Source: Paragordius varius (taxonomy: Eukaryota; Nematomorpha). From it: DNA of 64,000 nt. A program made the translations under genes and the position numbers. Of this stretch, positions 25,501 through 39,384 are shown piece after piece; within the stretch, counting starts at the first letter, position 1, and each line of letters starts with the position of its first letter. The notes beneath the pieces are model-generated. The model ran no database searches. It was not told where the DNA came from and saw nothing but the letters and a program-made list of their open reading frames with translations. The stretch covers positions 11,966,001 to 12,030,000 of the forward strand of contig OZ176050.1 of NCBI GenBank assembly GCA_964247055.1, written 5' to 3'.

Positions 25501-28500
25501 GTCATTTATAGTGTCATTTTTATTTCTTTATTTAACATAATAAAGTTGTGAAATAAAAAATTGAGAAGGTAAATCTCTATTTACATCTCAAAATTGCAGC
25601 GTAAATACATATACCATTTACAGTTCAAATTCACCCTTTAACAATTCAAATTTACCCTTGAACAATTCAAATTCACCCTCGAACAATTCAAATTCACCCT
25701 CGACCAATTCAAATTCACCCTAAAAATAAGTTAAGTGTTTTCAAACTAAAATAACTCATTATTAATAAGAAATATATTTTTATGGCATAGTTTATTATTT
25801 TTTCAGTATTATTTTAATTTAAAACAAAATTTTTTATTTTTTAAAAATATATAAAAATATTGGTAATTTTTAATTTAAAAACATATATTTTATTTGAGGG
25901 TTGAATTGTTTAAGGGTGAATTTGAATTGTTCAAGGGTGAATTTGAATTGTTTAAGGTTTGAATTGTAAATGGTATATATTAAATAGAATCTGCAATATG
26001 GATGCGCATATAAAAAAGGCATATTTTTATAGGGTTTCCAACTAGACAAAAAATTTAAACTCTTATTTTTTTATGCCCTTAGTTTTCAATTTTAGTGGGA
26101 TTTTTATAATTTTTAAATTTTGCCAAAAAACCAATAACAGGGATCATAATTTTATGGTCCAAAAAATTAAAATAAAACCAATTAATTCAATAAAATATAA
26201 AATTTGTTTATGCACAAAAACCTAAAGTTAAAGTAGCATTCCCATCATTTATGTCTTGTCCTGCGATACCAACTAGAGAAAAGCGCATTCTTTGTTTTCC
26301 CAGACTTATGGCGTAATTGCAATTCTCAATTTTTTCCATGAAACCACACAACTTGCTGAAACGTTTATGCACTATTTTCCAATCCACCGTTCCAGGTTTT
26401 ATGATATCATATAGCTATAAAATATTGATTGATTTTATAATCAGTGCTTATTTAGTTTTAATTGATTTTCACTAGTACATTATAAGACCTCGTTTCAAAT
26501 AAGGTCAAGCTTTTTATATTAATAAAACACAGTGCATGGCTAGAAAAAATCTGTTTTCTCAATTCAAAACATCCCCAACCTTATCATTGGTGGGCCTTAA
26601 AATGCAAAGTAACATATTTTTGTGCGCCAAAAATCTGATATTAAAATTTAAAACCCCTTCGCATTCATATTAAGCATGGTTTGGATTGATAGTTTTTACG
26701 TGTTTATTTAGTTAGTTTTAAAAAACTAAAAAATGTTTTATAATTATTTATGCAGTCGACTGTGTTGCATAAAAAAATAAAATAATAAAGAACGAAAATG
26801 GACCAACTCGCCAAAACTATGGGCAATATTTTTTAAAATCCCTAATAATGATAATTTTTAGTACCTTTTATTATAATTTATAATGGATATATTAATAAAA
26901 AAATTAAATTACTTGTAAAATGACAAGTCCGTCACACAAATCACTGTAAAGCCAATTAACGCGTGGAGATACTCCCATACTATTCATCCAATTACGGTAT
27001 GCTTTAATATTTATAATTATAAAAATAGGTTAGTGAACATATTAAAATTAATACTAAAAATGAAAAAATATATGTATTTTTTATAAAACTGTGTATTAAA
27101 TTTCAAAAATCTTAAACAATTTTTTCCATCCGCGGTAAAAATTTATATTAAATTCCGAGATTTAACAACTATTTTTGCGCAAAAATATGTAAAAAAAAAC
27201 TTTGATGCCAAAATAGCCCACAAAAATGGTTAGACTGTAACTTTATATTTTTATAATTAGCAATTTTTATAATCTACTTTTCTCTTCACGCGTTTCTTCA
27301 ATCATAGACTCCTGGATTAATTCGGCTTTTGTGCCATTTTCTTCGATAAGCAGTCCAGGGTGTGAATTAAACATATTAGCTACGAATGCAATGTTTAGCT
27401 TGTAATTTCCATTGATTACATCGCGTGGTGACACAAAAGCGCGACACCGAATTTTATCAGCTTCCCGTAACATAAGTTCCGCCCTACGTTCTAAATCACT
27501 TTCCTATGAATAAAATAAATTACATATTAATTATTTAAAAATCCAATATAATTATGATAGGGCGTAAAATATAGAACCTGTAAAAGTTTGTTTATAGATC
27601 CGCAAAATATGCCATTTATTTAATACTATATGATTAGAGTTTGCTTAATATAAGAGATACCCTCCTGTACCTATTTTACAACCACCCTAACTTTCCAGAA
27701 ATATTGGCTGAATAAAAAAATCATAATTATTACCTAATTGTGTCTATATATTAGAAAAATTGTACTTTTGATTTACAAATTTACGCCTAATATTTTATCC
27801 AACATGTAATGAAAAAAATACCCGTAAACCGGATAAATTGATGGTTTTGTCTTTTGATGCTATTTGATGGATCAAATGAATGTAAGCGATCGAGTCCTGT
27901 AAAAATACCATAGATGTAAAAAACAATAAAACAACACTAACTCCGTAAAAATATAATTAAAATTGTCCCTAAAATGGAACCTGGAAATTAGTTAATTAAA
28001 TAAAACATTAATATACAATCATCATATAATGGAAATTTCGTTTCTGTTAACAAAAAATATTAATGATTTATATTTTGGCATAAATGATATTTACAAGATT
28101 CATCAAAAAAGATGGTTTGACGAAATACAAAAAGGTATATTCCGTTCATAATTTATCTTAAAAAATTTAATAAAACATCCAAATATCTACTGAGCCAATA
28201 AAATTTTACCATAATATCACTGGTAAAATTAGCAATCTGGCGATCACACCCAGCATTTGCTAAATGATAATTAACCCAACGGAGTAGAATGGCTTCAGTC
28301 GAAAGTTTCATCATATCTTCAAGTTTTTCGCCTTCATGCAACAATTTAATGAGACCGGGGCAATGTTGTAAATCCACTTGATTAAAGAGACCAATCTATA
28401 AAAAGAAAATAAAGCACACACATAATAAGTACCATCTACATGTTAGTAATTTTTATCAATTTCGTTACCGATTTTGACAAACTAGATGGATTTTTAAGGT

Positions 28501-31500
28501 TATAATCGGCTTTTTTGAATATAAAACTGGTTTTAAATTACCTGAATAACAAATTAAGTCTAAAGATGATTTATTTACCAGGAAAAATAAAAAATTATTG
28601 ATTAACCCGTCAATACCATATTTCAGTTTGTTATTTTTAATTTATTCTTCCATAATGGAAGCAATAAGTATCTTAAAAATTAACAACCAATCTCTTATTA
28701 TATTTCAGAATTCTTAAATTTTATACACAAAAAAGCCTCTTTAAATAAAATAGTTTACTCTAATAATTTGCCACAGTAGGCCCAAAACAAGGTGTGGTTT
28801 CCCCTTGGCCAAATCATCAGCTCCAATGTTAACTACGTTACAGCCTATGGACATGGCTGAGTTTATGCCAAGCACTAAATTCTCATGTTGCGTGTAAACG
28901 TTAAGATTGCGTTTATTAAGGACACGTTCATCAATCGTATCAGGACAGGAAAAGTTTATGATTTTACTGTTTAAGGAGAAGTGAGTGATAAAAAAATGTT
29001 AAAAAGTATATGTAATTAATGGCATAATATACCATTTACAGTTTGAATCCACCCTTAAACAATTCAAACCTCGAACAATTCATTTACCCTCAAATAAAAT
29101 ATTATTTTTTTAGGATTAAAAATTACCTATATTTTTATATGTTATATTTATATATATATATATAAATATAGGATTTACAACTACGTGTAGATTTGGAAAA
29201 TTAAAATTGTGTTATTAGTGATTTTTTGACATATAATAAAAAAATTTTACCATAAACAAAAATACACAAAGAATAATAAAATATTGGGTAAAACGTTTAA
29301 ACAGGTTATTTGAAAAAATATATTTTATGATATTATTTAATCTTTACCATTTCTTTACCATTTTTAAACCTAAAATAATCATTCATAAATAATCATGATA
29401 TTCCACTTATAAAAAGTGCTAATGCAATATTTTGCTGAAAATTCTCCATAATAATAATATTTTGCCAGGATAGATAGATAAATAGCAAAATAAATTACCA
29501 TAAAAGAATGCCATCTTTGACTTTATCGTACAGATCATGACCATCCTGATCGATAGGTAAAAGATAATGTAAATCATTGTCTAAACCCAAATTCCTGAAA
29601 AAATAATATACAATGATATGTAAGAATTATAAAAAAAGTATGTAAGATTGTTGTTTTGAGTTCCAATGAAATTATCGATTCAATATTTAGCTAGAATTTT
29701 TAAATTTTTAAAAATTACTTAAGTTAGAATTTGAAATGATATTTGGTCATTGCATGATGAGATACTCAAAATATCATTTTATTTAAATTTATTTGGCCAT
29801 AAATGCAATTATAAAGCCAATTATAATTATATTTAAAAAATTAAATAAGAAAATCATCTCCTTATTTTTATACATCTATATAATAAAAAAACCCGCAACT
29901 GGTAAAAATCCTTCAATAAATTAGTTGAATTAAAACAGTATCAAAAACATTCAAAATGGATAACTTACAAAAGGATTAAAAATTTTACGTGTTAATCCAA
30001 TGGGAGAAAGCCACCTGTTCTTCTTGTCGGATTGTGTGAGTAGTTCCTTCACTCGAAGTTTCTGACATGCCCCCATGTGTAACCAAGTTATCTTTGCGTG
30101 AAACCATAGATTTAAAACTTGTGGCAAATTCTTTCGATTTAATATCCCGATATAACTAAATGTAAATATAGTAGATATTAAAGTATATGGTTTTTAAAAC
30201 AAAATTTGGTTATCTGGTATAAAATACCCTTAAATAACCAATTATTATGTTAATATATTAAAAAAATAATTTTATGGAACCGATTTAACACATAAGCACA
30301 TTTTTAAAAAATGTCACACTTTATTTGGAATTTTAATGCATATGCAAAATTTATTAATAGGTGATAAGTCAATGTACTCAACACAGCACAACTTAAATGT
30401 GTACAAAAATCAATTTATTAGACAGGGAACTATGCTTAATCACGATTAAGGTGTATGCATTTAAAAACACCATTAAACTTAAAAACACATTTATTTAATA
30501 TTTTTTTAATAATTTCAAATCCAATGATTGTACATATATTTGTATTAGTCTATTCATAATTTTTTTCAACCACATCGAAAACAACAAAGAAACTCTTAAT
30601 TATGTATAATGGTGAAATACTAAACATATGGTAAATTTGATAAAATTTTCCAATTTTATATACGACCTTGAAAATGTGGCTAAAATATTTTATTAAAGTC
30701 AATATTATTATGGTCAGGTGCAAATATTACGTTTTACAACAAACAAAAATTCTTTTTAGTATAAAAAACCGACACGCTTGCCAAAAAGTATGTTAAAAAG
30801 CTATGACACATACAAAATTTTGTTATCAACAGGGATGAAAATAAACACAATTTTAGTTTTCTGCTAATAAAATTAATTAGATTTTTTAGCGTTAGGGGTT
30901 TTAGTTAAAATTGGTAAGTTCCGACAAAAAATTTGCAAAAATCCAAGCCTTGTGGTTAAAAAAGTGCCCAATAAATGTTTAGCATCAAATTTAAGTAGGT
31001 TGCCAACTAATATGATTAAATATTGTTCTTAACTGGTCCTAAAAAATATCAAACTCGGGATTATTTTATATGCTATATATTACTGTTTGATTTCAAGTGA
31101 TAATTGATATTCATAATGATAAGTAGGATTGTAAATACGTGTAATATTGAACCAAATTTATACTACAATCAATAGACATATTTATATTGGTACCAAGCAA
31201 CAGAAACTATATTTAATTATGTTGTACAACTTGCAATATCAAAGTAAAAACCATATTAGATAATCTCATATAAAGAAGAGTATATCTGGTTAATGTTTAG
31301 AAAATCCCTGTATAATAACTTTATCAAATTCAATTATTATTATACACATTACCAATAAGTAAGTAAAAATACCATAAAATTGTGGTCTTTTATGAAAAAC
31401 AGAAAATATAAAGACAGAGATAATCTTAATTCATTTATTTTCCTTGGTAGAAAAAAGCATATTTGTGATTCCATTCAGCAGCAATAATTATTCTACTAAT

Positions 31501-34500
31501 TCTATTACACAAGACTAATATGCCAAGTCAAGCGCATTCAATGAAAATAAAGCGGACAGATTTCGTTTAATTATTTCTTTTATTTTCAAACCATATCTGG
31601 CAAACAATTAGGCTTCTGAATATAAATACTTTTGTATTTATTGTGCTATATTAAATAATTAAATATCCAGTTTGTTTAACAAAAGTTTTATGACAAATAT
31701 GACTTAAGCGTTTATTGTCATTAGAATAATTGGCAATATAGAGATTTTAAAAATTTTCGACTTTCTTAGTACCTATTATCTAACTGTTTGTAGAAGGCCA
31801 TTATTAATGACTCTGCTAATTAATTATTTTTTATCCACATAAGCAATTCTTAGCCAAATTTAAAATATTATCAACATTGAGAATTAAAAATGAGGGAAAA
31901 TTTAAAAGTTATGATACAGTTAACAGAAGCAAAAACACAAAAAGTGGTAAATATAAGAGAAAAGCTGGTATTAGGACTTCAGCTTATTAGTAAATTGTTA
32001 AAAAAGATACTTAATCATTTTTCATTGGAATAACTTGATATAGAGGTGTCTTGATTTAGCTTATTCATATTGTTTTTAAGAATCACACAGTAAAAACATA
32101 TGCAAACCAGAGATCAGAAAAAGTACATAATTTTAAAGTGCTCTAAGTATTAACACATTAAAACCTAATGTAAATCAGGAACTTTTAAAGCTGATCAGCC
32201 CGATTACTATTAAATAATGATAAAATCAATATTTAGGTGACGATTAGGTTCTTTCATATATAGCCCGCTATAAATAGTCGCGAATTTTAATATCGAATTT
32301 TTTTCATTATTTATTTCAGTTAAATTTAAGACATTCTGAAACTTCAGTTATAAATTCATTCGTCAACCTCATAGCATGAATAAATTCTAACTGATTGGTG
32401 AGGTATTTTCCGAGATTTACAGCAGTTATCAACTCTATACTATTTAACTATTTTGGGTAAATAAAGCTTTGTTTGGCCATATGATTTATACCAATAGAAC
32501 AGATCACATAACTACTTGATTTATCCGGAATTTTCTATAATATTGTTACAGATAAAATAAATTATCTTAATACTAGTTTCAATTTTATTTCAAGACAAAT
32601 TAAGAATATATACCTTTGGAAAGAATTTTAGGTAAAAAAGAGAGGTGTCGAAAGTCACTGATAATAGATTAAGGGGCTGGGCCCTGCTTGAATACGATTT
32701 ATATTGAATATCGATAGGGTAACTAAAATTTAACGCATATGTCATATCTAGCAAACCGATCCGGAAAGAATTATTATTGGTAATCGAAAGCACGATGCTG
32801 AAAAAATTATTCAATAAATCGATTGAAGGGTTTATAATCCTAATTTGTCTAAAATTAAATTGGAAACGAGGAGCACAACTTCAGTCGCGAATCGGTCTAC
32901 CGGTACATATGAAGAGTTATTATATGTGAACACAAATTTATTTTGCATAAAATTCCGGAAGTTTCATTCCAAAATTGTTGAGTAGGATATATCTTTGGAA
33001 AAATTTACTGCTGGAAAAAACTTTTCTTCCTCAACAATCGGTTATAATTTAATCATGCCAAAAGGTTGGCAGATGCTATAATTGATTTTTTAGCACGTCT
33101 TAAAAACAACATTGTTAGCTAATATAAAAGAACATGAAATTTTTGATGTAATGAACCAACTTGATTTCACCTTAAAATGTATCATATTATTCTAACACTT
33201 ACCAAACTAAATTTGAAACAATGTTTAAAAAATCGTCTGCCCCATTTAAATTTGTTTTCGTGAAGAAAGAAATTTCAAATTTCGTAATTAAGTGCAGAAT
33301 CCATAAATATATTAAACTCCCTATGAAAATAGAAAACCAAACTAGGAAGACATATTTAATTTAATTTAGTAAATAATTATAATTGAATGATAACATATGT
33401 TCACTGACCTTTTCGAATTCATGGAAGGGGATATTTGATCTATCAGGATGTTTTCGTTCCCATTCGGCACACAGTTTACGCACTTCATATGGTGGAATTT
33501 TGATTCCGACTGCGGATAGCGCATCTCCCAAATCGGCTAATGGTATGTAATTTCCGCTTGTAATCTATATCATAGCAAACAAAATAATAAAATATAGGAT
33601 AAAATTCAATTCAACTTTTAAATTAATTCAACAAGGTATTATTATTGACTACAAATACACTTTCAAACTCTTTTTGTGCGTTGGGTCATTTTTTAACATT
33701 TATATTTAGACATAAATAGAGGGCATAGAACTGCTTTATAATCAATTTTTTCCGTTTTCCAAAATATTTCTGATAATAAGGCATAAATCCACTTAAAATC
33801 CCTAAAATTTTAATTAAACAGATATGAGGGAAACTCTAACCTCTAACAAATTCATTAATTAAAAATCTATACCGAATTTAATAAGAACGTTAATTTAATA
33901 AATTCGGATGCGAACTTGTGTAATTTTTTTCCTTTAACAAAGTTTTTAGTTTTACCTACCGCGGAAATTCAGAGTTTAGTATCTTTTACGTAAAATACCG
34001 AGGAATTGACTAAATAAAGTGTGACTGTAAAAAACCATCCTAGTCTTTTTAAAGAATTAAATTTTTTTTCGTTATTTTTATTACAATTTTAACAAAGTAA
34101 CATAACATTTAATGTATTGCTTCTAAAATAATTGATAATTAACAAATATTAAACTATAATTATTTTGCTGTTGTAAAAAAATTGCAAATAATTATATCAA
34201 TTATACGTTTCGTATTAGGTAGCTAGGTAATTAAAAAAAAAGATACAGAAATAAATGTGACACATTTGTTGCAATAAAAATAAATACAGGTTATAAACTA
34301 CTGTTATTACAAACTATAAAATTTTATCCACGGTTAAAGATTAATAATTAATATAAATTATTTTCATGTTTATGTTTAAAATTTAAAACAACACCTAATT
34401 AACCATAAAGTTTTAATTTATACTATGCCAAAGTGTTTAAGAATCTAAAAATAAAAGGTGTGTGAGGTTGTTGGGTATTAAACAATTTTCTTTGAAAAAT

Positions 34501-37500
34501 TATAAAATTCCTTACAGATTGCCCTTAACAAACATCATTTTAATGAGATATTTTTCTATCATTTTATTAATGGACAAATTATCTTAAATATTGTTCGGTT
34601 TATTAATATTTTTGTAAATATTTTAATATAAATGTTAAATCTAAATTTAAAATTTCTGTTATCAATTATACATATATTGTAATCAAGAAAAGTTTAATTT
34701 GGCAATAAAAAAAATAGATAAAGTGTGACAAAAAAACGGAAACCATTAATTATGGTTTGTGTTTTGTAATACGCACTAAACTAATATTAAAAACAGTCGC
34801 GCATATTTTTTCAAATCTTAATATTGCTGCTAAACGCATATTTATTTACATATTATAAAATGAAAAGATAGTAACAAAATATACTATTCCAGGAAACAGG
34901 AAAGATGATTTAAGAATAAAATAAAAAAATTAATATTATATCATCTTCAACTATTACATATATATTAAAATTTATTTACTATCTAACTTTACATGTGTAG
35001 AAAGGGAATATTTAGCCTAGTTATAACTGTGTAATTCATAGCAAAAAACTGTTAAAAAGTTATAAACGAACGCACATCATAAAAATGGTGAAAAAAGGTG
35101 TGCATTGTGCCGACACATAAAAAAATTGAAACGAAACCCTGTTTTTAACTTATACTTTTAATTAATTTTAGATAGATGTATGATACTTAAAACAATTTGA
35201 CAACTTATTAAAAACTTAATTATAGATTTCCGATTGCTTTAAAAGTGAAAAAAATATTAAAAAATTTAAACCGTATGGAAATATATAATTGGTGTTCAAT
35301 AATTTTACGATTCCGGCGGATTTCGATTAACATTCCATATATTGAAAACATCTTTTAATATTCTAAATTATATTTAATATCTTATGTTCACCTAAACAAA
35401 TTTCAGGGAGGATATATAATTTTTTTACATTAAAAATATATTTTCATTAATGACATGGTTATTTGAAAAAAGCCCTAAGACATGTAGAGTAATGTACATT
35501 TTATCATGACATTGAAATATAACTATGGGAAAACTTTATTATTAAAATATTACACAAAAAATTATGAGAAGGTCCAAAAACACACATCTATTTACAATTT
35601 AAATTTAATTAAAAATTAAAAAGATTTTTAAAAAAATCCCATAATATAAAATTAATCAAATCACCATTAGTTGTTTTTTTATTTGAATGTGAAAATTTTA
35701 ATACATATTTTAACGTTATATCAATGTGACAAAATGACAAGCCCAATTTTTTTCTAATCGTAATTTTGGGGTTAAAAGGGATTGGTTAGTGTCAGCATTA
35801 ATTTTGTACATTAAAATAAAATTTAATGATAATTGAAAATGAAATTAAATTTTAAACAAAGTAACGATAATTATGATAATTAAAATTAATTATATAAATA
35901 TATATATGATATAAAAAATTGTGAAAAATATGGTTATATTTATAAATTTAATTGTAATGAAAAAGTTGTTGTTTTAGAGGTGTATGATTATGTTATGCCT
36001 TAAAATTTTTTAGATATATACACACAATTTAATTTTAAAACAATTATGATTAATTCAAAAGGTATTTATGAAATGTTTCAAAATTGTAATTAGATTTACT
36101 ATATTTTTTATATATGAGATTTTAACTCAAATTTGCCTGAACTTTCCAGCATGGCAAAGATTCGGGTTGACGGGGAATAAATTAATTTTTAAAAAGTTAT
36201 AAAAAAAGAGGAGTAATTAATGTCCACTCAAATATTTTTTATTAAAATGAAAAGTATATATCTCGGAAATATGATAATTTGAATATTACGAGGATCGAGT
36301 TTGGGTTGTAATTAATGTATATTCGGGACTTGACTCTATATAAAATTACCAGTAAAAACATTTAGAGAGGCGTGATAAAACATGATAAATATAGTATGAA
36401 ATTTAATATTTATGTAACATCTAAAACAGAGATATCTTCCAACACGCTTTTTTCGGTACGCAAAAGTGCTGTAAAAAATGCTAAAAAATAAAAAATTAGT
36501 TAATCAAAATTTTTCATATATATATATATATATATATAATTGTTTTGATTTAAAGACAAATTTTGCAATAACCATTTTTTCACAAAATGAATAGGATATA
36601 TGTTATTAAATTTTTGTACTGAATCCTATTATTAAATTTTATCAATTAATTTTTTTAAAAAAGCATATATAAAATATTCATATTATACATATTAGTAAAA
36701 AATGATAATTAATAAAATTGTTGAAAAAAAACGAACATTACGTTTCGTTGAACTAAATTTTGATATCTATAAATTTATATCTTCTGCAAAAAAATCATCT
36801 AAAACTAAAAACCACAGAAAAAAATTAATGATATATCCAATTAAATACATTATATATATTCATATATAATGTATTTAGATTTAGGCCAGGAAAGAATAAC
36901 TCATGTTTCAAAATGTATGATAAATACTTTATATTATTAATATAATTTTCAGCCTGATTGAATATTTATTTATATATCATAAATAATGAAAAAATGGGTT
37001 TTGGCATAATTATATTCCTCTTATAATATATTATTAAATAAAGTGAAATAATTATTTATAAATGCTTATCGAAAGAATATAGCCATAATAATAGAAGTTG
37101 GGTTGGGTTAAACCGGTTCATAACTGAAAATGTCACCAATTTTAGTAATAGCCAATAAAATTATTTATAAAAATTATATGAAAATTTAAAAATTTTTGTT
37201 AACCGGCATCAATATATTTTTAACACTAAAATTTATTTTATTTTGTTCTGTTATAACATAGTAGCATTTTTGATTTCAATGTCCTGATTATGACGATCAA
37301 TAATTGCATTTCAAAGCGATCAGACCGAATATTATAATTAACCGGAAACCATACACTTCAACTACACCATATTTTCACAAATAAAAAAAGGTTTAAGAAA
37401 ACTAATCACCATTTAGATGAAAAAAATTTATAATTAATATAATTTTGATAGTAAAATTTTAGCTGAAAACCAAACATCGTAGGCAAAATGTAACAAGATT

Positions 37501-38780
37501 CATAAACAAGGCCTACAAAGCAAGATTTTCAATAAATATATATTTTTTTAAATCCTTTTTAAACTTATATAATTTGCTAATTTAATTTTTTAACATTTTT
37601 TAGCTATAAGAATGATTTTAAAATATGCAAATTGAAAAAATAATTAAATATATTCATAGATTACACATAAACTGTTATAGAGATATCATCTTTACCTACA
37701 TCTAAGTTTAGGCATTACCAAGAATTTTAATGATCAAGCTATATAACATATAAAAATTAGAATTTAACAACGATTTATAGCGCTATAAAATCCACAACAA
37801 ATAAAAAACTTCATTGGATTTAACCGAAGAAATGTTATAATAATAAAAATTTATTTTAATCCTTATGTGCCGTATTTAGGATGATTTATATAATAAATAA
37901 ATCTAAATTTTTTTGCAAAAATAAAAATTATTCTGCTATCCAACTTTCAAAAACAAAAATAGCCCTCCGAAAAATAAATTAATTTTTCCCCTTCTTAGTA
38001 AAAAAATATTATTGATTTTTAGTTCGTGCGCACATTTGAATTCATCTAAAGAGAATTTCATTATGGTGCTCTGTACTTTATCCTAAACATAAAGTGTAAA
38101 ATTAAAGTACCCACGCGCACTTTATTCCAATACACTCTTGTTCGTAAACAATTACATAATTACTTTATAGAGAGCAAAAATAATTTTATATATTGATTTA
38201 TGTAAAAATGAACATCCCTAATTTAGAAAAGATGTCACCAAAAATTGCCTGGATAAAAAGCGACGCGCAACACCCAAGAGAGTGAGGACAGAAGAAGCTT
38301 TTTTAATTAATAATACATTTGGAATTTGACAATTTATACATTGTAAAAATTGCAATACTAAAAAGACGTGTTATTAAATATAATCAAAAGCAACTTTTAG
38401 AAACTTTATTAAGATATCAAAGTAATATCATATTTAGTAATTTAAATTGGATAAAGCAGGTAAAACAATAATATTAATAAAAAATTAATCACTGTTGAAT
38501 CAGACGTTCACTTATAACAGATAAGTAACAAGTTTGCAAAAAACTATAGCAAATACAAATTCAAATGCCAAGTTTACGTTAAAAGGTGAATTAATATAAT
38601 GAGTAGCGAAATATCCTGAAATAATATTTATTATTTTATAAATTTCAATACAATAGAAAATATTTAAATCAAAATAATTAAGATATATATTAATATTAAA
38701 TTAACCGTTTTAAAAGAATGCGATAACTCATCCCGTTGCTCTTGGGATAGTGTGATATTTTGGCTTCTAAAATCGCGCAT
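18533..38780 (-). CDS. PLS: Plastin/fimbrin with long disordered C-terminal tail (20 exons)
   Basis: Actin-bundling protein. Exons (minus): 38780-38706, 33564-33409, 30155-29989, 29594-29499, 28966-28759, 28395-28210, 27896-27822, 27503-27278, 27001-26913, 26414-26222, 25422-25301, 24877-24734, 24218-23969, 22679-22599, 21716-21416, 20901-20612, 20198-20055, 19769-19576, 19063-18931, 18732-18533. All splice phases agree; the total of 3330 nt gives 1109 residues. Order: degenerate EF-hand region (1-77), a linker with [10 protein letters not shown], then four CH domains with plastin signatures ([85 protein letters not shown]). Typical plastins stop just after that last motif, near residue 615 here. 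This one continues through exons 14-20 with about 490 Ser/Pro/Asn/Thr-rich residues. The EF loops lack most acidic ligands. Introns 1 and 2 are 5.1 and 3.3 kb. Confidence 0.93.
22543..22598. repeat. (AT)n microsatellite abutting a plastin 5' splice site
   Basis: About 55 bases of pure AT dinucleotide end exactly at the 3' edge of plastin exon 14. On the coding (minus) strand the donor GT and the following bases (GTATATATAT) are the start of the repeat itself, so slippage in the array would alter the intron immediately after the splice site. Confidence 0.9.
22748..23866. mobile_element. 1119-bp element with 262-bp inverted arms, plastin intron 13
   Basis: Arms 22748-23009 and 23605-23866 are inverted copies of equal length, about 97% identical (roughly eight differences counted). 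Each terminus begins TGTTATCTTGGTAAGATAA, itself a small palindrome (TTATCTT-GGT-AAGATAA). ATATA flanks both sides, a possible 5-bp target duplication, though in low-complexity sequence. Between the arms is unique sequence with an ORF (22986-23630) that runs toward the right arm. The reading frame continuing through the right arm ends in a stop only two bases from the element's end. The left arm is therefore an inverted copy of the 3' end of this gene. I recognise neither the termini nor the protein. The high arm identity suggests recent insertion or gene conversion. Confidence 0.8.
22986..23630 (+). CDS. Unidentified ORF inside the inverted-arm element
   Basis: 215 codons counted from the ATG in the left arm. 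The first few residues come from the inverted arm, so the natural N-terminus is probably missing. The protein is mixed helical with several aromatic and cysteine residues (segments such as [58 protein letters not shown]). The frame is interrupted by TAA at 23628; in the right arm the same frame continues open to about 23864 as a charged helical stretch ([36 protein letters not shown]). No DDE transposase, integrase, polymerase or helicase motif was seen. It may be a transposon-encoded protein or an endogenous viral fragment; I cannot name it. Confidence 0.5.
   Translation: MLLWQDLSYSRTIKEEDILPGSEYSSLQIWRKFFYCDWAKALVTQMLLVYKHYHIQSVTFACSILGLGDDFLKSAGYVSQEELKKLYDASKRIDGRPYIGMIRSQEHDLQISNFPRLCLLGINYFKKWSSSKTNTWNAYNVSSIDRFISSNMDKITCEKLVDVFPTTGDQLYKNFANLLTEEEFLMSLPDRDINKEKLLNRIYNLCLKDLAKGA
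25609..25978. repeat. Foldback element, family A (plastin intron 10)
   Basis: The left arm begins ATACCATTTACAGTTCAAAT and continues as tandem 21-bp units of the type AATTCAAATTCACCCTCGAAC (five here). The right arm is the inverted equivalent, ending GTAAATGGTATAT. The AT-rich centre between the arms also pairs partly with itself around AAAATAAATTATGTG-like sequence. No ORF. It is one of six copies in this window. Confidence 0.85.
29028..29145. repeat. Half copy of foldback element, family A (plastin intron 4)
   Basis: ATACCATTTACAGTTTGAAT and two degenerate 21-bp units are followed by family-A centre sequence (GATTAAAAATTACCTATATT). The opposite arm is absent, so the element is deleted to one half. 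Confidence 0.65.
36516..36538. repeat. (AT)n microsatellite in plastin intron 1
   Basis: Pure TA run of about 23 bases. The rest of the 5.1-kb first intron shows no gene or recognisable element. Confidence 0.9.
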
Positions 38781-39384
38781 TGTCTGTACAGGTTAAAAAA
38801 CACGTGTTAAAAAGAGTAAGTACTTTTCATATGAATAAAATATTTAACAAAATAAAAAATAAATATATTTCAAACGTGAGCCGATGGTTAGTAATATATA
38901 ACTTAGGTACTGAGTATTCAAAAAAATTTTTTTAAATGCTAATGCTATTAAATAAAATATTCATTCTACAGCCTTTCCCTTGCATACACACAAAAAATTG
39001 GGATTAGTGACACATGCTAAATATAACTTAAGAAATTATTATCCATAATCTTTATAAATATTTTTAGTAAGATGTTGTTTGTACTAAAAGCATTTTCTAA
39101 TATCCTTAAAACGGAAATTTTTATAAAGTACGTTTTTTCCCATTCGTATAAGTCTCTAGATTGGCATCGATTGTTTATATGTTGTAATAACTTTCTTAAC
39201 AATTCTTTACATTTTAGTTTGTACGCGATGATATTTTGGTTTAGTTTCCTGTGCATTAGCTAAATAAAAGATGCCAAATACAACCTTTCTGTTTATAAAA
39301 TTAGATGGTGATTTAAATAAAATTAAGCTATAATTTTAGTGTTTGAAATAAACTCGATATAATTTCAAATGTTGCAAAATAAAA
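38781..39384. other. Region upstream of plastin
   Basis: Presumed plastin 5' UTR and promoter. No convincing core-promoter element was distinguished in this AT-rich DNA. Overlapping short ORFs on both strands at 39017-39263 lack similarity. Confidence 0.35.

Noticed and set aside
32590-32814. 74-codon ORF in plastin intron 2
   Set aside because: No similarity recognised, no splice signals consistent with the plastin frame, and exons 2 and 3 already join in phase without it.
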